Below, piece by piece: positions 1-5,576 of a stretch of DNA of 5,576 nucleotides (within the stretch, counting starts at the first letter, position 1; each line of letters starts with the position of its first letter). The translations under genes and the position numbers were made by a program. The notes beneath the pieces were generated by a model that saw only the letters and a list, made by a program, of their open reading frames with translations, was not told the DNA's origin and searched no databases. This stretch comes from Bathymodiolus brooksi thiotrophic gill symbiont (GTDB taxonomy: Bacteria > Pseudomonadota > Gammaproteobacteria > PS1 > Pseudothioglobaceae): the NCBI RefSeq assembly GCF_903642095.1, contig NZ_CAHJWD020000358.1:1-5576 (forward strand), in the 5' to 3' direction.

Positions 1-1986
1 TTTGGTTACAAGGCGGTTGTCAAAAATGGTGATTTTACCAGTGTCGGTTTCGGTGCGAATGAGTCTACCACAGGCTTGGATGAGTTTGAGTGATGCATCG
101 GGTAAGGAGATTTCCATAAATGGATTGCGTTTTTTTGATTCTAAGTATCCTGCTAGGGTTTTGTCAATTGGCGAGTTGGGAACGCTAAAACGCAATTTAA
201 CGATAATCACATGGGTAAGATTATCGCCTTTTAAATCCACTCCTTCGGCAAAACTGTCTAAACCAAAAATCACACTTCCTTGGTTTTTTTTTCGCAGATT
301 AATGTGCTTTTCTAAAATTAGTTTTTTCGAAAATTCACCTTGCACCAGTAAATTTGGCTCAAGTTTGTTTTCAACCAAATCTGCTACCAGTTGCATTTGT
401 TTATTTGAGGCAAATAAAACCAGCGAGCCTTCGTTGGCATTGATGCGCTGTAATAGTTGCACCGCTACTTCTTGTGTGTGTTCATAGACTTGTTGAGGAG
501 CAGCGTTGAATTTGGCAATCACAAAATCTACTTTTTCAAAAGAAAAAGGCGATGGCAAGCGTAAATATTGGTTGTCATTCTTAATTAAACCGAGTTGCTG
601 ATTGAGTCTATCAAAACTACCGAGCGATGAAAGGGTGGCAGAGGTTAAAACGCAACCTGCCGCTTTAGACCAAATTAGGTTATCAAGGTTGGTAGAAATG
701 TCTGTTTGTGCGCTGTGTAAACTGTAATTGGTTTTTTTATTGGCGATATTTTTGCCAATCCAACGAGAATGCGGACTTTTGTTCGCATCATCGGTTTGTA
801 AAAAAGATGAAAATAATTCAATAATACCGATTAAGTGTTGCTCACACTCGCCAATGGCATTATTAAGTGGATCAGCGATATTTTTGTCAACAGGTTGAAT
901 TCGTAGATAGTCCGTCCATGTGTCTTTTAAGATAACAAATCTGGATAATGCTTGGGTAATCAGTATACTGATTTGTGTGCTAGTTTCGGCAATACCATCG
1001 TCTACTTGCCCTTGGTTAAATAAAGACACATCCTCTTCAAAAGATAGCATTTTTAGCAGTTCAGTTAGGTCTTGTAGGTAGTTATCCACCTGCTTAACAT
1101 TAACTTCAATAGGCTCTTGCTCGATGAGTTTGGCGATTTTTTCACTGATGCCTTGGGTTTGGCGAATGCTACTTTTGATAAATTCGATATTGGTGCTTAG
1201 TGAAAAGTGCGATAGTGCCTTAGCATTAAGATGGTGTGCCTCATCAAAGATAAGAATAGCATCAGCCACATCGGGTAAAACTGTATTGCCAGTCGATAAA
1301 TCTGCCAGCACCAAGTCATGATTAGCCACAATGACATCGGCGTGGGAGATTTTTTTTCGAGATTTAAAAAAGGCGCATTCATCATAAAATTCACAGCTTC
1401 TCGCTGTGCAAGTAAAGCGATTACAGGCAATTTTTTGCCACAGTGTAGAATCAGGCATACGCACTAAATCGTCAATCTCGCCATTCCATTGTTTGGCAGA
1501 ATAATCTTCTAGCAACTCACTCATTTGTTTTAGTTGATATGCTTGTGGCGGTTCGCTAAACAGAAAATCACTGTTATTGCTAGCATTGTCTTCAGTTAAA
1601 TTAATCAAATTGCGAATGCACACATAACGAGAACGCCCCTTAACTAGCGTGTATTCAAAATCTACGGAACAATATTTTTGCGCTTCGGGTAGGTCTTTAA
1701 GTAGTAATTGCTCTTGTAGGGCAACATTAGCGCTGGAAACAATCAGTTTTTTTTTATTGGCCTTAGCGATGGGAATGCTACTGAGCAAATAGGCAAAAGT
1801 TTTACCAGTGCCAGTAGGCGCCTCTACGCATAAAATTCTATTGCTATTTTCATATTCTCCTGTTAAAGTTTTGGAGACTTCTGCCATCATTTTATTTTGC
1901 GATCCACGCACTTGAAAGCCGTCCATATCCGACTTTAATGCAATAAATGAGTTACGAATTTGAGATTTTAATTCTTCTGAGAGCAT
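1..1986 (-). CDS. dinG: ATP-dependent DNA helicase DinG, 3' end cut by window edge
   Basis: Superfamily 2, XPD-like 5'-3' DNA helicase with an Fe-S cluster, which in E. coli unwinds forked DNA, D-loops and R-loops. The frame is open for 662 codons from ATG at 1986 to the window edge, with no stop, so the last few dozen residues are missing (E. coli DinG is 716 aa). Visible motifs: Walker A APTGTGKT (residues 56-63); four Fe-S cysteines C123, C193, C198 and C204, the last three spaced C-x4-C-x5-C as in DinG; DEAH box 248-251; SATL 449-452; a motif IV-like LFAS 524-527; motif V SFAEGVDLKG 578-587; motif VI QACGRLIR 637-644 with R641 and R644. The cysteine positions fit E. coli DinG (120, 194, 199, 205), which favours DinG over the shorter YoaA and supports this start. 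The start lies one base after the ispB stop, with a good Shine-Dalgarno inside the end of ispB. I see no LexA box. Function is known from the family. Confidence 0.95.
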   Translation of the reverse strand, partial: MLSEELKSQIRNSFIALKSDMDGFQVRGSQNKMMAEVSKTLTGEYENSNRILCVEAPTGTGKTFAYLLSSIPIAKANKKKLIVSSANVALQEQLLLKDLPEAQKYCSVDFEYTLVKGRSRYVCIRNLINLTEDNASNNSDFLFSEPPQAYQLKQMSELLEDYSAKQWNGEIDDLVRMPDSTLWQKIACNRFTCTARSCEFYDECAFFKSRKKISHADVIVANHDLVLADLSTGNTVLPDVADAILIFDEAHHLNAKALSHFSLSTNIEFIKSSIRQTQGISEKIAKLIEQEPIEVNVKQVDNYLQDLTELLKMLSFEEDVSLFNQGQVDDGIAETSTQISILITQALSRFVILKDTWTDYLRIQPVDKNIADPLNNAIGECEQHLIGIIELFSSFLQTDDANKSPHSRWIGKNIANKKTNYSLHSAQTDISTNLDNLIWSKAAGCVLTSATLSSLGSFDRLNQQLGLIKNDNQYLRLPSPFSFEKVDFVIAKFNAAPQQVYEHTQEVAVQLLQRINANEGSLVLFASNKQMQLVADLVENKLEPNLLVQGEFSKKLILEKHINLRKKNQGSVIFGLDSFAEGVDLKGDNLTHVIIVKLRFSVPNSPIDKTLAGYLESKKRNPFMEISLPDASLKLIQACGRLIRTETDTGKITIFDNRLVTK

Positions 1987-1987
1987 A

Positions 1988-2959
1988 TTACGCCTTTCTT
2001 TGCAAGGATAAATCACAGAGCAAAATGAGTGCTTCTTTGTATTTAGATTCTTGCAGTGAGTCTAAGGATTGTTTTGCAAGATCAGCTGATTTTTTTGCTT
2101 GTTTGTAAGTGTAGTCAAAAGCATTTACCGATTGTAAAATATCAATAACCTGCTCAATTTTGGTATTATCTGCGTTGTTAATTGCCTCTTTTAGCAGTTT
2201 TTTATCTTTGGGTGAGGTGTTTTTGAGTGCGTAAATCATTGGTAAAGTGGCCTTTCCTTCGCTTAAATCATCACCAACTTCTTTACCCATAGTGTCAACA
2301 TCTGATTGGTAATCCAACACATCATCAATAATTTGAAAGGCATTACCCAAGTGCAAGCCATACGCTTTTAGTGCTTGCTCTTGTGCAACATCTACCTCTG
2401 ATAAAACACCACCAATTTGCGTGGCTGCTTGAAATAGCACGGCTGTCTTGCGTTCAATAACCTGATAATATTCGGCTTCAGTGAGTGCAGCATTTTGGCA
2501 ATTTAACAATTGTAAAACTTCACCTTGTGCAATCTCATTAGTGGCTTTAGAGAGGATTTTCATTATTCGCATTGAATTGGGTTCAACCATTATTTCAAAA
2601 GCACGAGAGTATAAAAAATCCCCCACCAAAACACTGGCAGCATTGCCCCAAATTTCGTTAGCAGTCTCCTTGCCACGGCGACTATGCGATTCATCAACAA
2701 TATCATCGTGCAACAGCGTGGCAGTGTGAATTAACTCAATTACCACTGCCATCAAATGGTGTTGATTCCCTTGATAATTGCTGGCACGCGCACATAACAA
2801 CAACAACAAAGGGCGTAAACGCTTGCCACCAGCGTTAATGATATATCCACTCATTTGATTGATAAGCACCACATCTGAACTCAAGTGTTGAATTAACGCT
2901 TGATTTGTTTTTTCAACATCAACTTTAATTAAATTTTGAATATCTTCAAATGATTTCAT
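1988..2959 (-). CDS. ispB: Octaprenyl diphosphate synthase (long-chain trans-polyprenyl synthase)
   Basis: Condenses isopentenyl diphosphate units onto farnesyl diphosphate to make the long polyprenyl tail of ubiquinone and/or menaquinone; a soluble, all-helical, Mg-dependent enzyme. The 323 aa length equals that of E. coli IspB. Visible motifs: GGKRLRP 44-50 (diphosphate binding), first aspartate-rich motif DDIVD 85-89 followed by R94-R95, and second aspartate-rich motif DDVLD 212-216 followed by K226. The residues 5 and 4 positions before the first motif are small (A80, T81), with no bulky aromatic that would stop elongation early, which fits a long-chain product. The exact chain length (C40 or other) cannot be read from sequence. 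The ATG at 2959 lies 6 bases after the rlmE stop. The bases before it (TAGCAAACT) hold no good Shine-Dalgarno, so initiation may depend on coupling to rlmE. The stop TAA is one base from the dinG start. Confidence 0.95.
   Translation of the reverse strand: MKSFEDIQNLIKVDVEKTNQALIQHLSSDVVLINQMSGYIINAGGKRLRPLLLLLCARASNYQGNQHHLMAVVIELIHTATLLHDDIVDESHSRRGKETANEIWGNAASVLVGDFLYSRAFEIMVEPNSMRIMKILSKATNEIAQGEVLQLLNCQNAALTEAEYYQVIERKTAVLFQAATQIGGVLSEVDVAQEQALKAYGLHLGNAFQIIDDVLDYQSDVDTMGKEVGDDLSEGKATLPMIYALKNTSPKDKKLLKEAINNADNTKIEQVIDILQSVNAFDYTYKQAKKSADLAKQSLDSLQESKYKEALILLCDLSLQRKA
1993..2000 (-). promoter_or_regulatory. Ribosome binding site of dinG inside the end of ispB
   Basis: On the minus strand AAGAAAGG ends 6 bases before the dinG ATG. 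It overlaps the last codons of ispB, whose stop TAA and the dinG ATG are separated by a single T (TAATATG). This fixes the dinG start and suggests that ribosomes finishing ispB help initiate dinG. Confidence 0.6.
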
Positions 2960-2965
2960 AGTTTG

Positions 2966-3583
2966 CTATTTTAAACTACTGGCTAATAAATATACTTCTT
3001 TAGAACGAGCACGAGATGCTTTGGGTTTGCGAATCACCACTTTGGTAAAAGCCATTCGGCAGGCTTTAACATACGCATCAAAACCTGCACCTTGAAATAC
3101 TTTGATAAAGAAATAACCATTTGGTGCAAGGGTTTTGATTGCCATATCCAGTGCTAATTCGCATAAATATAAGGATTTTGGAATGTCAACTGAAAGTTGT
3201 CCACTCATATTTGGTGCCATATCGCTTAAAACCACATCCACCTTTTTACCTTGTGTGAGTGCCAATAACGCTTCATAAACTTCTAATTCAGTAAAGTCGC
3301 CACACAAAAAATCCACCCCTTCAATCGGCTCAATGTTTAAGATGTCACTGGCAATGACTTGCCCTGATTTACCAACCATTTTAATTGCCACCTGACTCCA
3401 GCCACCGGGTGCTGCACCAAGATCCAGCACCGTGTCGCCATGCTTAATGAACCGATATTTTTCAGTGATTTCTGTGAGTTTATACACCGCACGCGATCGA
3501 TACCCTTCTTTTTGTGAGCGTTTAACATACTCATCATTCAGGTGTTCATTCATCCAGCGACCAGAAGAGCCTTTTTTTGTCAT
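2966..3583 (-). CDS. rlmE: 23S rRNA (uridine-2'-O-)methyltransferase RlmE (FtsJ/RrmJ)
   Basis: SAM-dependent methyltransferase that, in the family, 2'-O-methylates U2552 in the A loop of 23S rRNA late in 50S assembly. The protein has 205 aa (E. coli 209). It is a single Rossmann-like domain with SAM-binding [11 protein letters not shown] at 54-64. The catalytic tetrad is K35, D121 (in DMAPNMSG), K161 (in IKVFQG) and E196 (in RARSKEVY), each exactly 3 positions before E. coli K38, D124, K164 and E199. The start at 3583 keeps the usual N-terminal tail ending in SGRW. An internal ATG at codon 11 would remove this tail and is less likely. There is no clear Shine-Dalgarno before the ATG (TTAATTCTAT). 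It is the first gene of the rlmE-ispB-dinG cluster, so the long AT-rich stretch upstream should hold the promoter. The E. coli partner ftsH is not next to it here. Confidence 0.96.
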   Translation of the reverse strand: MTKKGSSGRWMNEHLNDEYVKRSQKEGYRSRAVYKLTEITEKYRFIKHGDTVLDLGAAPGGWSQVAIKMVGKSGQVIASDILNIEPIEGVDFLCGDFTELEVYEALLALTQGKKVDVVLSDMAPNMSGQLSVDIPKSLYLCELALDMAIKTLAPNGYFFIKVFQGAGFDAYVKACRMAFTKVVIRKPKASRARSKEVYLLASSLK

Positions 3584-3610
3584 ATAGAATTAATGTTTAA
3601 TTTTTTATTG

Positions 3611-3639
3611 CTTATTTTCAGAACTTATGCCATTTTCAA
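3611..3639 (-). promoter_or_regulatory. Weak sigma-70 promoter candidate for rlmE-ispB-dinG
   Basis: On the minus strand TTGAAA (3639-3634, 5/6 to the -35 consensus) is followed after 17 bases by AATAAG (3616-3611, 4/6 to the -10 consensus), 27 bases before the rlmE ATG. The spacing and position are right, but such matches arise easily in DNA this AT-rich. The terminator-like hairpins upstream make a promoter somewhere in 3584-4050 likely. Confidence 0.3.
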
Positions 3640-3685
3640 AAAAAATAATCACACTAATTAAGCACTCATTTTTAGGGCATTTTTA

Positions 3686-3711
3686 TTGATAAAAAATATA
3701 AGTTTTATCAA
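3686..3711. repeat. Perfect 9-bp inverted repeat upstream of rlmE
   Basis: TTGATAAAA (3686-3694) and TTTTATCAA (3703-3711) are exact reverse complements around an 8-base spacer. The arms lie 103-128 bases upstream of the rlmE start. There is no U-run directly after it on either strand, so it is not a typical terminator. It could be a binding site for a dimeric regulator or simply a chance palindrome in AT-rich DNA. The palindrome itself is certain; a function is not shown. Confidence 0.5.
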
Positions 3712-3769
3712 AAAGTAAAGTTACATTTTACCAACAAAACTACCGAAAATCTAAGTCCTTATTTAATAC

Positions 3770-3974
3770 GAGACCTTTGCAGAGATATGGATAATTAGCA
3801 AAATTCATATTTTTATCCGCCTAGAGGATTACTGTAATTGGTAATTTTCTTAAACCTTATTCTCGTGGGGCTAGGTTAGTTTTACCTTTCTAGAAGACTG
3901 CTGGGTGTCGTTGGAAAAATTGTCAAGTGAGTAAAACGGAGATTTTTGATTATTATTATTTATGCAAAGGTTTC
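3770..3974. mobile_element. MITE-like element with 12-bp terminal inverted repeats
   Basis: The left end reads GAGACCTTTGCA (3770-3781). The right end, read on the minus strand from 3974, is GAAACCTTTGCA: 11 of 12 bases match, with weaker similarity continuing for about another 14 bases. The 205-bp interior has no meaningful reading frame; stops occur in the frames I read. This is the plan of a non-autonomous miniature inverted-repeat element or an internally deleted insertion sequence. The end sequence resembles, from memory, termini of some IS5-family elements; this was not searched. AATA lies at 3975-3978 next to the right end and at 3765-3768 one base off the left end, a possible but weak target duplication. 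It lies between rlmE and the decayed secreted-protein gene. Confidence 0.55.
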
Positions 3975-4048
3975 AATATGATTATTTTCTAAAAATGGTG
4001 TAATTTTTCAAGACCAATTCTAAGTTATACCTTTTAGTTGAAGACCTT
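3975..4048. other. AT-rich spacer with no recognised feature
   Basis: Between the right end of the inverted-repeat element and the hairpin at 4049-4080. I see no reading frame, RNA gene or convincing promoter here. Confidence 0.5.
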
Positions 4049-4080
4049 AAAATAACAAAGCAACAATCAAAAATGGTTGC
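4049..4080 (-). terminator. Rho-independent terminator candidate after the decayed gene
   Basis: On the minus strand GCAAC (4080-4076) pairs with GTTGC (4064-4060). After one mismatch an inner AT/AT pairing closes on a TTTTG loop. The 3' arm is followed by TTTGTTATTTT (4059-4049). It begins 5 bases after the TGA of the pseudogene at 4086, the usual place for a terminator. The stem is short, so strength is uncertain. Confidence 0.5.
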
Positions 4081-4085
4081 CAGTA

Positions 4086-4260
4086 TCAAACCACCATTAA
4101 ATCCCGATCTATCCACAATTGTGCAGTGGAGGCATTAGTGTTAATATAAACATCATAAGTAGCTAACTTCCATTAACATTACTATTCCTGCTACTGCTTA
4201 CGCCCTTAGTGTCAACCTAAGCATCTTGACAGAACCATTATCTATATTACTGCTTGCAAC
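4086..4260 (-). pseudogene. Frameshifted remnant of the C-terminus of an RTX-type secreted protein
   Basis: The last intact piece reads TYDVYINTNASTAQLWID, then RDLMVV and stop TGA (4160-4086). It matches the end of the neighbouring secreted protein, TYDVY...NTDANAALWIQ...VVL plus stop. Going upstream the similarity continues but changes frame: a piece reading VDTKGVSSSRNSNVNGS (4216-4168 region), then, in a third frame, ASSNIDNGSVKML (4257-4219). These pieces correspond in order to residues 330-365 of the intact neighbour fragment (TNILKVLGNDVD through EGSITYDVY). Two frame changes and in-frame stops (for example TAA at 4175-4173) make this a decayed gene end, not a short gene. The tail is 4 residues shorter than that of the neighbour and differs at many positions, so it is probably a paralogue rather than a recent copy. 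Beyond 4260 I cannot trace it. Confidence 0.65.
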
Positions 4261-4361
4261 AATAAGTGCTTACCCTGTTTTTTAAATGTTAAATCGTATC
4301 ATAATAATTACGCCAAAATTACAAACTTAAACCTTATAGAGACCTTTATACATCAATACAC
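4261..4361. other. AT-rich spacer, possibly containing further gene debris
   Basis: No supported gene. It holds GAGACCTTTATA at 4339-4350, which shares its first nine bases with the left end of the inverted-repeat element at 3770, and the 12-mer cttaaaccttat (4326-4337), which also occurs inside that element at 3849-3860. It may be degenerate mobile-element sequence, or the matches may be chance. Confidence 0.3.
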
Positions 4362-4382
4362 AAAACCAAAGCAACTGGTTTT
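4362..4382 (-). terminator. Hairpin after the FG-GAP/RTX gene, possible terminator
   Basis: On the minus strand AAAACCA (4382-4376), a 7-base loop and TGGTTTT (4368-4362) form a perfect 7-bp stem starting 9 bases after the stop codon. Only two of the pairs are G-C, and the following sequence (GTGTATTG) lacks a long U-run beyond the stem's own Ts, so it is a weak candidate. Confidence 0.4.
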
Positions 4383-4391
4383 ATTCCTTTT

Positions 4392-5576
4392 TTACAAAAC
4401 AACCCCAGCACCTTGTTGAATCCAAAGCGCAGCATTAGCATCAGTGTTGGCACCACTATGAGTATAAACATCATAGGTAATACTGCCTTCAGTCTCGACA
4501 CCTGATATCTTAGCAAACCCTGAGGCATTTACAAAATCGACATCATTGCCTAATACTTTGAGAATATTGGTGCTGGTAGAGGCATCTAACACATCACTTA
4601 GATTGAGTATTAGGGTGTTGCTACCTGGGCCAGTAATGTCTATTTTCTCAATATCCTGAATACGGGTATTAATGATTTTGGTTAAATCTAGGGTTGAGCC
4701 ACTGCCATTTAGTTTCAGCGTGTCAATGTTACCGCCACCATCCACACGAGCACGATTGCCTGCACCTGTTCGTTCTAATGCAACGATGTTACTGGCATTA
4801 ATAGCAATAGTGTCGTTACCTGCACCTGCACTGAAAACATCCATACCACCGTTGCCTATTAGGGTATCGTTGCCTGCGCCAGCAACAAAAATTTCATCAC
4901 TACTGGTGCCTATAAAGACATCGGCACCTCCATTACCTAAATGGTCAATAGCGTATTTTGAATCGCTATTAGGTTTAGTTAAATCAATAGCATTGGTGTC
5001 GGTTTTGCCGAAGACAACATAAGATTTTCCTGCGTGTGATTTATTGTTTGGATCGGCTCCAAGGGAACCAACAATCAAATCATCCAAGCCATCGCCGTTG
5101 ACATCGCCTGCGGTGGAGGTTGAGTAGCCATTATAATCATTCGTATTCTCACCGATAATAACAAACCCCCCTGTGCCACTGGCAATAGCAGATAGGTTGA
5201 CTGCTGTGCTGTCGGTTTTACCGAAGATGACATAGGATTTTCCTGCGTTTGATTTACCGCTTAGATCAGCTCTATGAGCACTAACAATCAAATCATCCAA
5301 GCCATCACCGTTGACATCGCCTGCGTTGGAAACTGAGTGGCCACTCAAATCAACTTTATTCTCACCGTTAATGGCAAAGCCCCCTGTGCCCTGAGCAATG
5401 GCATATAGGTCGACTACTGTGTTGTCTTTTTTACCGAAGACGACATAGGATCTTCCTGCTTTTTCTCCACCCCTTAGGTCGGCATACGGAGCACCAACAA
5501 TCAAATCATCTAGGCCATCGCCGTTGACATCACCTGCACTAGAGACTGAGGAGCCACTGTTATTAGTCGGAAACTC
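4392..5576 (-). CDS. Secreted FG-GAP/RTX-type calcium-binding protein, 5' end outside window
   Basis: C-terminal 394 residues of a larger protein; the frame is open to the window edge and TAA is at 4394-4392. The TTG at 5504 lies inside a repeat (DGLDD-L-IVG) and is not a start. Domain order in the fragment: FG-GAP (integrin-alpha-type propeller) repeats at 1-199, with calcium-loop motifs DVNGDGLDD at 16, 87 and 158 (exactly 71 apart), each followed by LIV and one by the literal GAP; the FG of the name is seen in VVFGK/VIFGK. Then come five tandem RTX-like nonapeptides at 214-258 (such as AGAGNDTLI and GNGGMDVFS), then a C-terminal domain with IEKIDITG, LNLSDVLD and a final TYDVY...ALWIQ...VVL. 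This tail type is common at the end of large proteins exported by type I ABC secretion systems. Likely role: extracellular or surface calcium-dependent adhesin or toxin-like protein; substrate and target are unknown. No secretion genes are in the window. Confidence 0.85.
   Translation of the reverse strand, partial: EFPTNNSGSSVSSAGDVNGDGLDDLIVGAPYADLRGGEKAGRSYVVFGKKDNTVVDLYAIAQGTGGFAINGENKVDLSGHSVSNAGDVNGDGLDDLIVSAHRADLSGKSNAGKSYVIFGKTDSTAVNLSAIASGTGGFVIIGENTNDYNGYSTSTAGDVNGDGLDDLIVGSLGADPNNKSHAGKSYVVFGKTDTNAIDLTKPNSDSKYAIDHLGNGGADVFIGTSSDEIFVAGAGNDTLIGNGGMDVFSAGAGNDTIAINASNIVALERTGAGNRARVDGGGNIDTLKLNGSGSTLDLTKIINTRIQDIEKIDITGPGSNTLILNLSDVLDASTSTNILKVLGNDVDFVNASGFAKISGVETEGSITYDVYTHSGANTDANAALWIQQGAGVVL
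4803..4937 (-). repeat. Five tandem RTX-like nonapeptide codings
   Basis: The 135 bases encode five consecutive 9-residue units: GNGGADVFI, GTSSDEIFV, AGAGNDTLI, GNGGMDVFS and AGAGNDTIA. Four fit the G-x-x-G-x-D-x-U-x pattern of calcium-binding RTX beta-rolls; the second is degenerate. In the family such rolls fold on calcium outside the cell, after type I secretion. Confidence 0.75.
4980..5576 (-). repeat. 213-bp tandem repeat array encoding FG-GAP units
   Basis: The landmark ttgacatc on the plus strand occurs at 5098, 5311 and 5524, exactly 213 bases (71 codons) apart. The flanking bases are clearly similar between units at DNA level as well as in protein. About 2.8 units are in the window; the leftmost fades after about 4980, where the protein changes to the RTX section. 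The array probably continues beyond the right edge, since a complete propeller needs about seven blades. Confidence 0.85.

Noticed and set aside
2..487. Open frame of 161 codons on the plus strand
   Set aside because: It lies entirely antisense to dinG, whose motifs V and VI are clear on the other strand; its translation is low-complexity and matches no family I know.
1124..1430. Short open frames on both strands (1124-1321 plus, 1197-1430 minus)
   Set aside because: Both overlap the DEAH-box and Fe-S part of dinG in other frames and have no recognisable features.
2481..2729. Plus-strand open frame of 82 codons
   Set aside because: Antisense to the conserved first aspartate-rich region of ispB; a shadow of codon bias.
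3337..3537. Minus-strand open frame of 66 codons
   Set aside because: Out-of-frame overlap with the SAM-binding region of rlmE.
4261..4391. CRISPR array, tRNA or riboswitch in the long intergenic stretch (checked over 3584-4391)
   Set aside because: No regularly spaced direct repeats, no cloverleaf-like sequence with a CCA-type end and no known aptamer core were visible by eye.
4346..4528. Minus-strand open frame of 60 codons with a hydrophobic middle
   Set aside because: It overlaps the conserved C-terminal tail of the FG-GAP/RTX gene in another frame and runs through the hairpin; the hydrophobic stretch comes from reading the tail out of frame.
4672..5022. Plus-strand open frame of 116 codons
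   Set aside because: Antisense to the RTX nonapeptides; its repetitive proline/leucine/alanine composition is the mirror of the glycine/aspartate repeats.
5502..5504. TTG at 5504 as a start codon for the FG-GAP/RTX gene
   Set aside because: The frame stays open to the window edge and the preceding 24 codons encode another copy of the repeat (SSAGDVNGDGLDD), so the true start is outside.

Overview
The window looks like the chromosome of an AT-rich gammaproteobacterium. The housekeeping proteins (RlmE, IspB, DinG) have gammaproteobacterial lengths and motif spacing: IspB is 323 aa, the catalytic residues of RlmE lie 3 positions from the E. coli ones, and the Fe-S cysteines of DinG lie within 3 positions of E. 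coli. Combined with a secreted FG-GAP/RTX-type protein and insertion debris, this is reminiscent of marine sulfur-oxidizing symbionts of the SUP05/Thioglobus group. That placement is inference from general knowledge, not read directly from the sequence.

All genes lie on the minus strand. From right to left (the direction of transcription): 5576-4392 is the C-terminal 394 residues of a large secreted protein, with FG-GAP (integrin-alpha-like) repeats of exactly 71 residues, five RTX-like nonapeptides and a C-terminal tail typical of type I secretion substrates. Its N-terminus lies outside the window. A weak hairpin follows its stop codon.

The 808-base stretch 4391-3584 holds no intact gene but is not empty. 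At 4260-4086 there is a frameshifted remnant of the C-terminus of a second, related secreted protein, followed by its own terminator-like hairpin (4080-4049). At 3974-3770 there is a 205-bp element with 12-bp near-perfect terminal inverted repeats and no reading frame (MITE-like). A perfect 9-bp inverted repeat (3711-3686) and a weak promoter candidate precede rlmE.

3583-1 is a tight gene cluster rlmE - ispB - dinG, with gaps of 6 and 1 bases. It covers 23S rRNA 2'-O-methylation, synthesis of the polyprenyl side chain for quinones, and an Fe-S DNA helicase. dinG runs off the left edge. The three functions are not one pathway; the tight spacing suggests shared transcription and translational coupling of dinG to ispB.

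Nothing in the core cluster is novel. The notable part is the accessory segment 3686-5576, where an FG-GAP/RTX secreted protein sits beside the wreck of a paralogue and a small mobile-element-like repeat.
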